A stretch of DNA of 64,000 bases, taken from positions 186,001-250,000 of the forward strand of contig NZ_SJSM01000004.1 in NCBI RefSeq assembly GCF_004331685.1, in the 5' to 3' direction. The position numbers and the translations under genes are program-made. Below, in pieces: positions 36,201 through 44,457 of the stretch (its first letter is position 1; each line of letters starts with the position of its first letter). The notes under the pieces are model-generated. The model had not been told where the DNA came from. It was given only the letters and a program-made list of their open reading frames with translations, and searched no databases. Source of the stretch: Pedobacter hiemivivus. GTDB taxonomy: Bacteria; Bacteroidota; Bacteroidia; Sphingobacteriales; Sphingobacteriaceae.

Positions 36201-36618
36201 TCCCCATACCAGTCATAGGTATAGATTTCGGAGCAGACGTTGCCGGGCTGGTACTTATCTTTTTACGAATGATGATCTTATTGTCTTTAACCAGACAATC
36301 GAGGGCCGTTTTACTGAGAATTTTTTCTACAGCAGCCTGTACAGTTATGCCTTTAGCGTTCAAGGAAACCTTGTAAGCGCTCAACATTTCCTCACTATAA
36401 ACAAAGTTATAGGTACTTTTTTTCTGTAAAAAATCAAGTGCCTGTTTTAACGGGATATTATTAAAGTCAACATCAATCTTCGTCTGGTTATTTGATTGAG
36501 CTTTAGCGGACTGAACCGTCAGCAGGAAGAGTGCCGCAACAACAAAGAAGACACTGTAAACCGGGAACTTAAAGCGCCTAATTTCGACCAGCAATAAAAT
36601 GCGGGCATATTTTTTCAT
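33214..36618 (-). CDS. SusC/RagA family TonB-linked outer-membrane transporter with STN domain
   Basis: 1134 aa. After the signal region an STN (secretin/TonB N-terminal) domain (residues about 45-120, DVDFNNIPLKQALDFLQ) marks it as a signal-transducing type. A carboxypeptidase-like CNA-B module (LKGLVLNADDQPLSGV), plug (LPDLQIRGANSLPDVRG, RVASVTILKDAAAKAIYGSRAANGVV) and large barrel follow, ending in aromatic residue F. The STN domain probably contacts the FecR-type anti-sigma factor encoded upstream. First gene of the SusC to TlpA operon. Confidence 0.95.
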   Translation of the reverse strand: MKKYARILLLVEIRRFKFPVYSVFFVVAALFLLTVQSAKAQSNNQTKIDVDFNNIPLKQALDFLQKKSTYNFVYSEEMLSAYKVSLNAKGITVQAAVEKILSKTALDCLVKDNKIIIRKKISTSPATSAPKSIPMTGMGNAAPTGRLKGLVLNADDQPLSGVNVRVKGFPAPTIQTDAKGGFSIMPPEGAKSLVFSYVGYKSREVKIGSSSDLYVTLEKEDKELESVVVTGVFTRKAESFTGSASTFTQEQLRTVGNQNIIQSLKMLDPSFIQVENLQMGSNPNALPDLQIRGANSLPDVRGEYSGSPNMPLFILDGFESSLQKIYDLDMNRVASVTILKDAAAKAIYGSRAANGVVVVETKRPEMGKLRLSYTGDFNFTTPDLSSYSLTNASEKLQVELDAGRYSSFYQNNDQLLKEQYNNTNAEVVRGVNTYWLSQPVRNAAGQKHTLSLEGGDQFLRYGADFTYNDIAGVMKESGRRTISGNLFLSYRLSNFLFRNNLMVTGNNGYDSPYGAFSAYSKLNSYWTPYEENGTLKKVLGQFSPIGAATINYFNPLYDASLGTKNFSKYTDITNNFQTEWSLNSALKIIGRLGYTQKLDTREDFYPANHTRFGNYSEEDFFRRGQYSITDGRDGSIKTDLTLNYSKTLGKHLFFLNAGWNLYETKRETHGVTAEGFLNDRVDNINFARQYLQDGRPSGTDALTRETGLLAALNYSYDERYLADLNFRRQGSSVFGANNRWGNFWSVGIGWNIHREAFMADKEWLGQLKLRASTGYTGSQNFNPYQAMATYNYLTDVYYDNIVAAKLMGLANDELKWQQTQDYNFGVDAQLWGRINLRLDYYISNTNNLLTDLSLPGSVGFSTIKENLGQVRNNGIDAVMSVRAFNDQSTNSFLNIFLNVGMNKNKLVKISSSLNNLNNELEAERGSSTKPFTRFQEGKSTTAMWAVPSMGIDPVTGDEIFRKLNGELTYKWDPNDQIAFGDTNPKLRGSFGFNAQYKGWGLNCGFTYRLGGQYYNQTLVDRVENVDVQYNVDSRVFTGTWKNPGDEVFFKKITIKPTKTNPSSRFVQEFNELQLGSLNASYDFRNSTLLKQVGMQRLRVTFFTNEIARISSVKAERGLDFPFARTYSCSLQATF

Positions 36619-36801
36619 ACCTTTGAATGTGGTTTTTTAATTAAAATTTAGATTTAGGAAACACGGGATGATCATCAGATGGGTGATTGGCGTTACATTT
36701 CTGAGGACATCATGGAACCGGAATATTTATATTTCGGTTTCGTTTTTTAAGTAATTAATTCATCATAAGCGGTCCGGTTTAGTTTGATTGGTTGGTTTGA
36801 T

Positions 36802-37734
36802 TTAGTTGGTTATTAAAATATGATTACCCTTTATCTGATAATTCAGCCCCTGGGTTATGATAAGTGCCTCAAGAATATCGTTCAGGTTATCTGTTGCTGC
36901 AAATCTTGCCGTAAAACGAAGTTCCTGGATAATCTTATTTTCAAAGCTGATTTTCACATTAAATTTATTCTCAAGTTTAGCTGCAACGGTTTTAAAATCT
37001 TCATCATTAAACGAAAGTCTACGCTCCATCCATGAAACTATATCTGCTGCAGATACTTTTTTCTGCTTTACCTTACCCGAAGCTTTGGTATAGAGCAATT
37101 GCTGATTAGGCAACAATACCTCGTTGTTTACTGCTACTTTACCCCTACTTACAGTCACACTAATTTCCTTTAACCAGGAGTAGGAACTGATATTAAAGGC
37201 TGTCCCTAATACATTAGTGAGGGTTTTACCCGCTTTTACCTGAAATGGCTTCTGCGTATCGTGATGAATATCAAAATAAGCCTCTCCATCTATCAACTCG
37301 ACCTGTCGTTTAGCAGCGCCGAACTTTTCCGGGTAACTTAAAGTACTATTACTATTAAGCCATACGATCGACCCATCACTAAGTTTGATTTTTCTCACAT
37401 CATTCTCCTTGGTTTTAACAACTACCATATTAGCCAACGGGTCGGCCAGTTCCGGCAAGCTATTTTTATAGTTAAAGCCAAACCACAACAATCCCATCAC
37501 CACAACGACAGAAGCGGCGGCAGCGATCATCCTCCTGAACTGAATTGTACGGACAAAAGGAACTGTCCGGCTTCGGTTTTCACCCATATCGTTCAACAGT
37601 CTATTGAGCACAGTGTTTCTTACTTCTTGCGCAGGCCCCATTTTTTCCACATCCCAGGCCGCAGGATTTTCTTTAAAATCATCAATAACTTTACTAATGC
37701 GCGCTTCGTCAGAGTCGTTATAATGCTTATGCAT
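36802..37734 (-). CDS. FecR family anti-sigma factor
   Basis: 310-aa inner-membrane regulator. Cytoplasmic N-terminus (1-85), a single helix (about 90-110, MIAAAASVVVVMGLLWFGF), then the periplasmic FecR domain (KLSDGSIVWLNSNSTLSYPEKF, VELIDGEAYFDI, TNVLGTAFNISSY) and a C-terminal STN-like end (LNDILEALIITQGLNYQ). It should hold the adjacent ECF sigma factor until the SusC STN domain signals. It lies 68 bp after the sigma gene. Confidence 0.94.
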   Translation of the reverse strand: MHKHYNDSDEARISKVIDDFKENPAAWDVEKMGPAQEVRNTVLNRLLNDMGENRSRTVPFVRTIQFRRMIAAAASVVVVMGLLWFGFNYKNSLPELADPLANMVVVKTKENDVRKIKLSDGSIVWLNSNSTLSYPEKFGAAKRQVELIDGEAYFDIHHDTQKPFQVKAGKTLTNVLGTAFNISSYSWLKEISVTVSRGKVAVNNEVLLPNQQLLYTKASGKVKQKKVSAADIVSWMERRLSFNDEDFKTVAAKLENKFNVKISFENKIIQELRFTARFAATDNLNDILEALIITQGLNYQIKGNHILITN

Positions 37735-37802
37735 AGTTGTGTCTATTAAAAAAAAGAGTTTTAGTCATGTGCTTTTACCTAAAGACACATCAAACGGGGA
37801 GA

Positions 37803-38390
37803 TCACCCAAAGAAAAATAAAATAAAATAGAAAATCAGAAAATCGCCCATCAGTAGCCTCATTTTACGAAGACCAATATTGATCTGATTCTCTACGGTTT
37901 TCGGACTGATGTTCAGTCTCGACGCAATTTCTTTGTTGGATAAATGTTCCTTACGGCTCAGGATCAGAATTTCCCGGCATTTTTCAGGCAGACTTAATAT
38001 GCCATTTTCAAAAACACCGTCAATTTCCCTAAGCAACAACTGCCCGTCTGATGCGGCATCAGAAACAATGTGTTCATGTTTCTCTTCGGTTATCTCTACC
38101 AATTGTTTCTGGGAACGAATCTTATTTAGAGATTTATTCTTTATGGCGATGTATAAATAATCGCGAAGTGACTTTATTTCCAGTCGCTCTCTGGAAGTCC
38201 AGAGATACAGAAAAACATCATGTATTAAATCTTCGCAAGTTTCGCGGTGGGGAAAAATATGAAAAGCACAAGCATACATCTCAGACCAGTAACGATCATA
38301 GATACAAACAAAGGCCACCTGATTGTGCGACTTCATCAAACCGATAAGTGCATCATCCGATAGTTCCGAAAAATCTGTATTTCCCTTCAT
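37803..38390 (-). CDS. ECF RNA polymerase sigma factor (Bacteroidota SusCD-associated type)
   Basis: 195 aa. Region 2 (AFVCIYDRYWSEMYACAF, DLIHDVFLYLWTSRERLEI) and region 4 HTH (LPEKCREILILSRKEHLSNKEIASRLNISPKTVENQI) are clear. The C-terminus has a hydrophobic tail (FLIFYFILFFFG) that is unusual for a soluble sigma factor. It probably transcribes the downstream SusC operon. Confidence 0.94.
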   Translation of the reverse strand: MKGNTDFSELSDDALIGLMKSHNQVAFVCIYDRYWSEMYACAFHIFPHRETCEDLIHDVFLYLWTSRERLEIKSLRDYLYIAIKNKSLNKIRSQKQLVEITEEKHEHIVSDAASDGQLLLREIDGVFENGILSLPEKCREILILSRKEHLSNKEIASRLNISPKTVENQINIGLRKMRLLMGDFLIFYFILFFFG

Positions 38391-38711
38391 TATGCTATTA
38401 AATACGACATAAACCTATTCATCAAGGCCAATCTCATCCGTATCATTTAATTCCACTAAATTAGTAGATTAAATTAAGATATTCATATATAAATGGCAAC
38501 TTAATACTTAATTGTTAAATTTAAGTGCTTTTTTACAAAAAATAGCACAATCATTTAATACCTGACAAACAATCTGACAATTAAAAAAGCCAATTTTAAA
38601 TTTCAAAGCTTTAATCCAGACATGGATCAAAAAAAAGCTTTTACTTTCCAAAATTGGCTACCAGGCTTAATGAAATATTCAATAACAGCAGAAATTCACT
38701 AAAAAAACCAA
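38391..38711. other. Intergenic region with weak hairpin, no gene seen
   Basis: 321 bp, very AT-rich, between the start of the sigma gene and the end of the SCO gene, both minus strand. It should hold the sigma promoter. An inverted repeat (AGCCAATTTT at 38588-38597 with AAAATTGGCT at 38650-38659, plus inner AAAGCTTT repeats) may end the SCO transcript. No small ORF convinces. Confidence 0.4.
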
Positions 38712-39350
38712 CTATTTTTCATATTCTTTCAATAAAATATCCATATCACCCATTAATTGAGCTACTTCTTTGTCTTGTGTACCATCATAAGCTCCTCTGA
38801 TACGCTTTTCTTTATCTACCAATACGAGATAGCCTTGATGAACAAATCCGCCTGGCGCATTTTTATCTTCCTGTGCAGCTACCAAGTAATTGCGCTCAGC
38901 AAGGGCATAAATCTCATCCCTGCCACCCCATAAGTATTCCCACTGTGTACCTTCCACCCCCAATTTCTTAGCATAAGCTTTCATTCTTGAAGGGGTATCA
39001 TACTTTACATCAATCGTATGAGAAGCTAGTTTAACTTCAGGATTACCTTTATACTTTTGGTATACCTTTAGCAAATTCCGATGCATTGTAGGACAAATGG
39101 TCGGACAGGAGGTAAAGAAGAAATCGGCAACGTAAATAGTTCCATCAAAATCCTTTTCAGTAACTACAGCACTATCTTGATTTAATAGTTTGAAAGCAGG
39201 GATGGTTCTAAATGTAGAATCAATTACAGTTTTTCCATCAACTACCCGTTCAGTAGTTTCCAATTGCAAGAATGGCAAACGCTTTGGCTTATCCTTACAA
39301 CTAAAAAGAAACAAGCTCAATAACATTACATATAATCCCGATCTGCTCAT
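38712..39350 (-). CDS. SCO1/SenC family copper chaperone/thiol protein (1)
   Basis: 212-aa lipoprotein (lipobox near Cys18, FLFSCKDKP). Thioredoxin-like SCO fold with the CuA-type pair C82/C86 (TSCPTICPTMHR), Asp/His ligands including DVKYDTP and H in GGFVHQGYL. Such proteins bind copper and help to metallate oxidases or reduce their thiols. It overlaps the upstream small lipoprotein gene by 4 bp. A paralogue is at 61133. Confidence 0.93.
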   Translation of the reverse strand: MSRSGLYVMLLSLFLFSCKDKPKRLPFLQLETTERVVDGKTVIDSTFRTIPAFKLLNQDSAVVTEKDFDGTIYVADFFFTSCPTICPTMHRNLLKVYQKYKGNPEVKLASHTIDVKYDTPSRMKAYAKKLGVEGTQWEYLWGGRDEIYALAERNYLVAAQEDKNAPGGFVHQGYLVLVDKEKRIRGAYDGTQDKEVAQLMGDMDILLKEYEK

Positions 39351-39784
39351 TTTTTCTTGAATTTACTTAAATAATCATCCGATAATTTGATCTCCGATTT
39401 GTAAAGACTATCAATGGCCGCTATTTTAGCTTTTTCAGATTCAAAATACTTTATTGCCGCTTCATTTGATTTACCGGTTACATCAGGCTCAAACTTATGC
39501 ATCCAATCATTCATGCTGTCTTCGGCCTGAGTTAACTTGCTCAGTAAAGCGTTGATTTCTGTTTTCTCTTTTAGGGTATCCAGTTCAGGAAATTTAGTTT
39601 TAAGTCCTTTAATATCTTTCATCAAGGTATCCAATGCCATCTGGTTGTTTACTATTTTACCATGATCAGCCATCACCACATCGTGAAATTTCATCACATC
39701 ATCACGCACCACCTTATAATCTCCTTTTTGTGTGCAAGCTATTGCTCCAATAGCGATAAACAGTGCTCCAATTGATTTCTTCAT
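39347..39784 (-). CDS. Small helical lipoprotein of the SCO operon, unknown function
   Basis: 145-aa lipoprotein (MKKSIGALFIAIGAIAC). The mature chain is all-helical and charged, with a conserved-looking patch KFHDVVMADHGKIVNNQMALD and MNDWMHKFEPD; the His/Met residues could bind metal. Such proteins are often misnamed viral A-type inclusion protein. It overlaps SCO by 4 bp, so a periplasmic partner role for SCO is plausible but not shown. Confidence 0.7.
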   Translation of the reverse strand: MKKSIGALFIAIGAIACTQKGDYKVVRDDVMKFHDVVMADHGKIVNNQMALDTLMKDIKGLKTKFPELDTLKEKTEINALLSKLTQAEDSMNDWMHKFEPDVTGKSNEAAIKYFESEKAKIAAIDSLYKSEIKLSDDYLSKFKKK

Positions 39785-39823
39785 CTTTGTTTTTTAATTA
39801 AATAATAAGTACTATTAATATAG

Positions 39824-41095
39824 CTATAGCTGCTTTAAACCAGCATAGTATATTGTTGATCCTGTTGTTCCTTCTCTCAGCCAAGCTACAAGTAATCCCT
39901 GATTAATAGGAGTTAAAACAGCATGATTATCCGCTTGTTGCCCGTCGGTTAAGGCTATATTTTTTTCCTGATTTCCATCCTTTAGAATCCTTAAAATAAT
40001 CTTTGACATCCCGGCCGGAGCATGCTTCATCATTCCTCCTTTTGAATGATCCATCTTCATATGCTCATGTTCCATCTCTTCCGCTTCTTCGCATACCATA
40101 GCTGTTTTTCCATCGACTAAAGCCACCATTTGAGGATGCTTACCAGATGCTGTAATCAAATTACGACGACGAAAACCAGAATCCACAGCCGAAGTAGCAT
40201 ACAAGCCAGAACTTCCACCTGCGGTAAACCAAACCGCCTGAAGCGTATGGTTAGCGACAGCAAGTGAAGGACCTGAATGCGGACAGCCTTCAATTTCCCA
40301 GTTATCGTTACTAATCAGCTTTGCAGGTGTAAAAGTCTTCCCGTTATCTGTCGATAATTTATATACCATATCACGAACCTGCTTGCCTGAAAGCGCATTT
40401 GGAAATATAATGCTTCGATAAGCAAGGTGTAAATTTCCATCCTTATCGCTCAAAAGATCTGTCCTGCAACACTCACAAGTTCCCTTATCCAAACAATAAT
40501 CAGTAGCAAAGCCCTTTCCTTTTTCCGTCCGGCTAAAAAACAAGGCCGAACCTTTAATCGATTTGCCATAACGGCCATCCAACCATACAGCAGCCAATTC
40601 ACCATCTTTTAATTTGGCGACATCAAAAAAACTACGTCCATAGGTATGGCTCGTGTCTGAATGTAAAAATCTGGCATCCGACCAGCTTTTACCCTCGTTT
40701 TCTGATAGGCTATAATAAATAGCACCCGCATAAGGGTTCTTTTCATTAGGAAATCTCTTGGCAAAAATGGCGATTACTGTCCCATCGTCTTTAAAGGCAA
40801 TCTTAGCCATGCTCTCTGCAGAAACACCACACCCTGCAGAAGGTGGTACAGTGAAAGCTTTACCAAACTCTTCTTTCTGCTGATCATATACCGCATATTT
40901 CAATCTATATAAAGAGTCTTTCCCATCCTGTTCAGACCAGCACAATACTGGATTCCCTTTATGATCTACTGTAAAATAAGGCCCAACAGCTGCAATCCCA
41001 GCTGTATTTAGTGCTTTAGCTTCATTAATTACTGGCTTGCTTTTACAAGCAGCCAGTAATGTAACGATAACTAAAGAAAAATAAATCTTCTTCAT
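39824..41095 (-). CDS. BNR/sialidase-fold lipoprotein with Met/His-rich loop
   Basis: 423-aa lipoprotein (MKKIYFSLVIVTLLAACKSK). The body is a six-bladed sialidase-type propeller with Asp-box-like turns (SENEGKSWSDARF, STDNGKTFTPAKL), but the Arg triad of true sialidases is not evident. At about residues 340-360 is a loop rich in Met and His (MEHEHMKMDHSKGGMMKH), typical of copper sites, and CECCRTDLL adds Cys residues. The start ATG at 41095 avoids overlap with the receptor gene. Copper capture is inferred from this loop and the neighbours. Confidence 0.75.
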   Translation of the reverse strand: MKKIYFSLVIVTLLAACKSKPVINEAKALNTAGIAAVGPYFTVDHKGNPVLCWSEQDGKDSLYRLKYAVYDQQKEEFGKAFTVPPSAGCGVSAESMAKIAFKDDGTVIAIFAKRFPNEKNPYAGAIYYSLSENEGKSWSDARFLHSDTSHTYGRSFFDVAKLKDGELAAVWLDGRYGKSIKGSALFFSRTEKGKGFATDYCLDKGTCECCRTDLLSDKDGNLHLAYRSIIFPNALSGKQVRDMVYKLSTDNGKTFTPAKLISNDNWEIEGCPHSGPSLAVANHTLQAVWFTAGGSSGLYATSAVDSGFRRRNLITASGKHPQMVALVDGKTAMVCEEAEEMEHEHMKMDHSKGGMMKHAPAGMSKIILRILKDGNQEKNIALTDGQQADNHAVLTPINQGLLVAWLREGTTGSTIYYAGLKQL

Positions 41096-41102
41096 AGTCT
41101 CA

Positions 41103-43409
41103 TTAAAATAAATACTTAACATTTAAACCGCCATAACCGTTTCTTTTAGGCGATGGATTAAAATAAGCAGGTGCTGCACCACCAAATCCTACAGCATTTA
41201 AGGAAACGATAGAACTATAGCTTTTATTCAGGATGTTATCCAAACCCGCGTACACGTTTGTCTCCAGGCATTTAAGGATTTGCTTCTTATACCCAACTTT
41301 TGCATTTGCCACCTGGTAAGAAGGATTAAATGCTGAATTGGCATCGTTTAAAGGCAAGCGATCAGTATAATAATAGCTTCCATAAAAGTATAAACCTATT
41401 TTAGTTTCCAGATCAATACCTGCATTAAATACCCAGGGAGCAATACCCGTCAACTTATTTCCATCATAGGTCGCAGTAACCTGACTCTGTGCATTTAGCG
41501 TCTTGTAATCCTTAAACTTGAAATCGGAATAAGTAACCGCAACAAAAGGTCTCAGACTTAATACCTCATCTTGATCCCCTGGCTTTAATATTTGATAAGA
41601 CAAAGCCAACTCAACACCATTGTGACTAGTTTTGCCTGCATTGTTATAAATCGTAATCCCCTGTTGTATAGATTGCCCGATTAACTCCCCTTTCATGTCC
41701 ATTTTAAATAAAGCCAGATCATATTCAAGGCGGGATTTTATCAGATTTCCCTTAGCATTTAGCTCATAGTTTATCCCCTTCTCAGCCTGTAAGCCTGGGT
41801 TAATGGAACCGTCCACATTCTTGATCTCTGAACTTGATGGTGGAGAAAAGCCTGAACTTACACTGGCATGCAGACTTAGTGCTGAACTAAAGGTATGACT
41901 CAATGCAATACGTGGCGTAGCCTGTGGATTGAACTTCTTAAGACCGCTTTGGTTCTGCTTTAAATAATCATTCACATCATACTTCAAACTGTTGTAACTT
42001 AAACCCAATGTCAATGTAGTTTTATTGGTCAAAGCTGTTTCCGATTGATAAAACAATGAATATTGTGTATTCTGATAATCAATATTGGAATTAATAGCGC
42101 CCTCTACGCCCTTGTTATTTACATATTGTGTCCCCTTGGTTAGCCCTTCATTAAACTCTGCGCCAACCGTAAAACGGGTTGGAAAAGTACTAAACCCAGG
42201 ATCATAAGAAAACCGCGTGCGGCCACCATAACTTTGATAAAAATTACGGATATAAGCGTAAGGAAGCGGGTGATCCAAATCATAGAAATAAGTAAATACA
42301 CTCGTTGTATTTGAAAACTGATCATTAAAACGATATTGCTGCCCCAATCCTATCCTTGTCCAGGTCTGATACCTACCAGCTGCTTTATCCAGATTCGTCG
42401 CATTGGCCTGTCTTGGATTCGCAGCAGCCTGATCTGCTGTAAGTGAGCCCGGAATCTGCGAGTGCTGTGTAGTCCTGTTCACCAACAAGGTAATAATTCG
42501 TTTATCACTTGGAAAGAGCTGAAAGTTTCCGGTCAAAAACCTCCGCATATCGTTGCTGTGTTCCCGGTAACCATCATATTCCTGCCATCCATAAGAAACA
42601 TAACTATTCACCTTATCACCACCATTGCGATAAGTCGTTGCCAAACGATGCAAGCCATTGGCCCCGATCAATCCAGAAGCCTCCAGACTTTGTTCCTGAT
42701 ACGGAGAGCGCTGCAGTTGGAAGTTAATTACGCCCCCTGTTCCTGCTCCATAAATACTTGAAGCTGGACCTTTAATCACTTCCGCACGTCCAATGCTATT
42801 CACATCAAGTGCTTCAATCCGGGTAGTTCCATCAGCCTCTGTGACAGGGATTTCGTTGACATAAACTTTAACATTCCGGATACCATAGGACGCTCTAACA
42901 CCATTTCCCCTAATGGAAATGCGCGCTTCAGAAAGCGTACTTTGCTCCATGCGAACACCTGGTATAGCATTTAATGCAGATTGAAACGAGACTGCACTGC
43001 CCCTATTGATATCCTTAGCCGTAACCAAGGCAATTGCACCCGCAGTTTCCTTACTGGTTTTGTTGCCATTATACCCCGCTACCCGAACTTCATTTAGGCT
43101 TAGCCCATCTGCATCTAACTGCACATTAAGGTCACCCTCTGCGGGCTTTAATTGTATATTTTGTGTTTTATATCCCACTAAAACAGCTTGTACAACCTCT
43201 TGCGACTGATAATCGTTAATCACAAAATAGCCTTTCGCATCTGATTTTGTAAGTGGCTGTTTCAAACTGTTAAGGATCACTACATCCGCTAGTGGCGCAC
43301 GTGTTTGAGAATCATAAATATGGCCTTTTATAGCCTGTGTTTGGGCCTGGCTCTGTAAAAAACACAACACCAAGCCAATAGATAAAATAAAATATCTGTA
43401 TGGACTCAT
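41103..43409 (-). CDS. TonB-dependent outer-membrane receptor
   Basis: 768 aa with signal peptide (MSPYRYFILSIGLVLCFLQ). CNA-B module (IKGHIYDSQTRAPLADVVI), plug (ARISIRGNGVRASYGIRNV, RAEVIKGPASSIYGAGTGG) and a 22-strand type barrel ending KYLF. It lies upstream of the BNR lipoprotein, small lipoprotein and SCO genes, so copper or a metal chelate is the likely cargo (inference). The frame continues upstream through a repeat, but the ATG at 43409 starts exactly at the signal peptide. Confidence 0.9.
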   Translation of the reverse strand: MSPYRYFILSIGLVLCFLQSQAQTQAIKGHIYDSQTRAPLADVVILNSLKQPLTKSDAKGYFVINDYQSQEVVQAVLVGYKTQNIQLKPAEGDLNVQLDADGLSLNEVRVAGYNGNKTSKETAGAIALVTAKDINRGSAVSFQSALNAIPGVRMEQSTLSEARISIRGNGVRASYGIRNVKVYVNEIPVTEADGTTRIEALDVNSIGRAEVIKGPASSIYGAGTGGVINFQLQRSPYQEQSLEASGLIGANGLHRLATTYRNGGDKVNSYVSYGWQEYDGYREHSNDMRRFLTGNFQLFPSDKRIITLLVNRTTQHSQIPGSLTADQAAANPRQANATNLDKAAGRYQTWTRIGLGQQYRFNDQFSNTTSVFTYFYDLDHPLPYAYIRNFYQSYGGRTRFSYDPGFSTFPTRFTVGAEFNEGLTKGTQYVNNKGVEGAINSNIDYQNTQYSLFYQSETALTNKTTLTLGLSYNSLKYDVNDYLKQNQSGLKKFNPQATPRIALSHTFSSALSLHASVSSGFSPPSSSEIKNVDGSINPGLQAEKGINYELNAKGNLIKSRLEYDLALFKMDMKGELIGQSIQQGITIYNNAGKTSHNGVELALSYQILKPGDQDEVLSLRPFVAVTYSDFKFKDYKTLNAQSQVTATYDGNKLTGIAPWVFNAGIDLETKIGLYFYGSYYYTDRLPLNDANSAFNPSYQVANAKVGYKKQILKCLETNVYAGLDNILNKSYSSIVSLNAVGFGGAAPAYFNPSPKRNGYGGLNVKYLF

Positions 43410-43443
43410 TAAATTATTAATAAAAATTCTAAAAAAAGAGAAT

Positions 43444-43527
43444 AAATTGACCGTTCTCTTCCGAGGCTGCATTAATTTCGCTGAAAAAGCGAAAAGAACG
43501 CTAGGCCTCATCACAGAAGGTAAATTT
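43444..43527 (-). repeat. Dispersed repeat family B, copy 1
   Basis: 84-bp sequence that reappears in inverted orientation at 43592-43677 and again at 58578-58656. Ends are AAATT / AAATTT. Shared cores include TTCTC, TCGCTGAA, AGAACGCT and TGCATT. It lies upstream of the TonB receptor start. Confidence 0.75.
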
Positions 43528-43591
43528 CTTATCACTGCTCCTAACAGCACGTATAGTCTTAAATAGCCGTATTGCTATGCGATTTGACTAC

Positions 43592-43677
43592 AAATTTACT
43601 TTCTCAGAGAAGACCTCAGCGTTCTTGGAGCTTCTTCAGCGACAAGCAATGCAGACTTCGATGAGAACAGCTAATTT
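43592..43677 (+). repeat. Dispersed repeat family B, copy 2
   Basis: Reverse complement of copy 1 over about 85 bp, roughly 70 percent identical by eye. It can pair with copy 1 to make one long stem with a 64-nt loop. Its end overlaps the stop codon of the 44042 gene. Confidence 0.75.
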
Positions 43678-44042
43678 GACTGTGGAGGATGAAATATAGA
43701 ATTTTTAATACTTTGCGGCATCCCCATAGAAGCTGGGATATGAAGTTTCGTTTCCGCTAAAGCGTACTGTTTAAAGACCTGTTGTGTGACCACAACAGCG
43801 TCTTGAATTTGTGTTTTTTGAGCCTGGCGTTCCTGCTTTTGTTCCTTATCCTGAGCTTGTTTTAGCTTTTTCATTAGGAAACACTTACCATTACAATGCA
43901 GCTCAGGTTTATTCTTATTGATACAAAGTTCCGCAGCAATATATTTCTGATTGAGTTCAAACCCTGCAAAAACAAACAAGTTTGCAAAGTTTGTACTCAA
44001 TAAGCTAAAAAGCAACAATACAGAAATTGGTTTCAATAGCAT
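43671..44042 (-). CDS. Small secreted or membrane protein with CNGKC motif, unknown function
   Basis: 123 aa. An N-terminal hydrophobic segment (LLKPISVLLLFSLLSTNF) precedes FELNQKYIAAELCINKNKPELHCNGKC-type residues (C in ELCIN, then C-x3-C), and a basic Lys/Gln-rich coil. Proteins of this pattern occur beside TonB receptors and copper genes in Bacteroidota. The start at 44042 avoids overlap with the thioesterase gene. Thiol or metal binding is a guess. Confidence 0.65.
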   Translation of the reverse strand: MLLKPISVLLLFSLLSTNFANLFVFAGFELNQKYIAAELCINKNKPELHCNGKCFLMKKLKQAQDKEQKQERQAQKTQIQDAVVVTQQVFKQYALAETKLHIPASMGMPQSIKNSIFHPPQSN

Positions 44043-44070
44043 TTCGGGGCAAATGTATGCAATTACGCTT

Positions 44071-44457
44071 CTATTTAAGAATAGAAGTTGGCTTTTTATT
44101 TTCATCTATAGCTACAAAAGAGAACTCGCCTGTTACGGCCTTCTCTCTAGTATCAGAATACATTTGCTCAATGTAGATCTCTACCCTAACTTTTAAGCTA
44201 GTATTACCAATATGGCTTACCCTTCCTATCAGTTCCACAATAGTACCTGCCGGAATGGGCTTATTAAAGTCAATACGGTCACTACTTACCGTAACCATTC
44301 GCTGTCTGCTAAAACGAGTAGCTGTAATAAAAGCTACTTCGTCCATCATGTGCATGGCAGTGCCACCAAATAAAGTATCGTAATGGTTTGTTGTATTCGG
44401 AAATACGGCTTTAAAAATCCGTGTTTCCGAAGCCCCAATTTTATCTTCTAATGTCAT
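44071..44457 (-). CDS. Acyl-CoA thioesterase (hot-dog fold)
   Basis: 128 aa, single hot-dog domain of the YciA/acyl-CoA hydrolase group: VFPNTTNHYDTLFGGTAMHMMDEVAFITATRFS (with the N/D and GG of the active site) then VSSDRIDFNKPIPAGTIVELIGRV. It hydrolyses acyl-CoA thioesters; chain length is unknown. It is immediately adjacent to fabH, no gap, same strand. Confidence 0.9.
   Translation of the reverse strand: MTLEDKIGASETRIFKAVFPNTTNHYDTLFGGTAMHMMDEVAFITATRFSRQRMVTVSSDRIDFNKPIPAGTIVELIGRVSHIGNTSLKVRVEIYIEQMYSDTREKAVTGEFSFVAIDENKKPTSILK

Noticed and set aside
36716..36739. Hairpin between fecR and susC as terminator
   Set aside because: The T-tract follows on the plus strand only, where no gene ends; the loop is also only 2 nt.
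27047..38390. Polysaccharide utilisation locus
   Set aside because: SusC/SusD are present but no carbohydrate-active enzyme is in or near the operon.
39824..41095. Active sialidase
   Set aside because: Asp-box-like turns exist but the Arg triad and catalytic Tyr/Glu pattern are not recognisable.
43410..43550. N-terminal extension of the TonB receptor
   Set aside because: It translates through a dispersed repeat; the ATG at 43409 begins a normal signal peptide.
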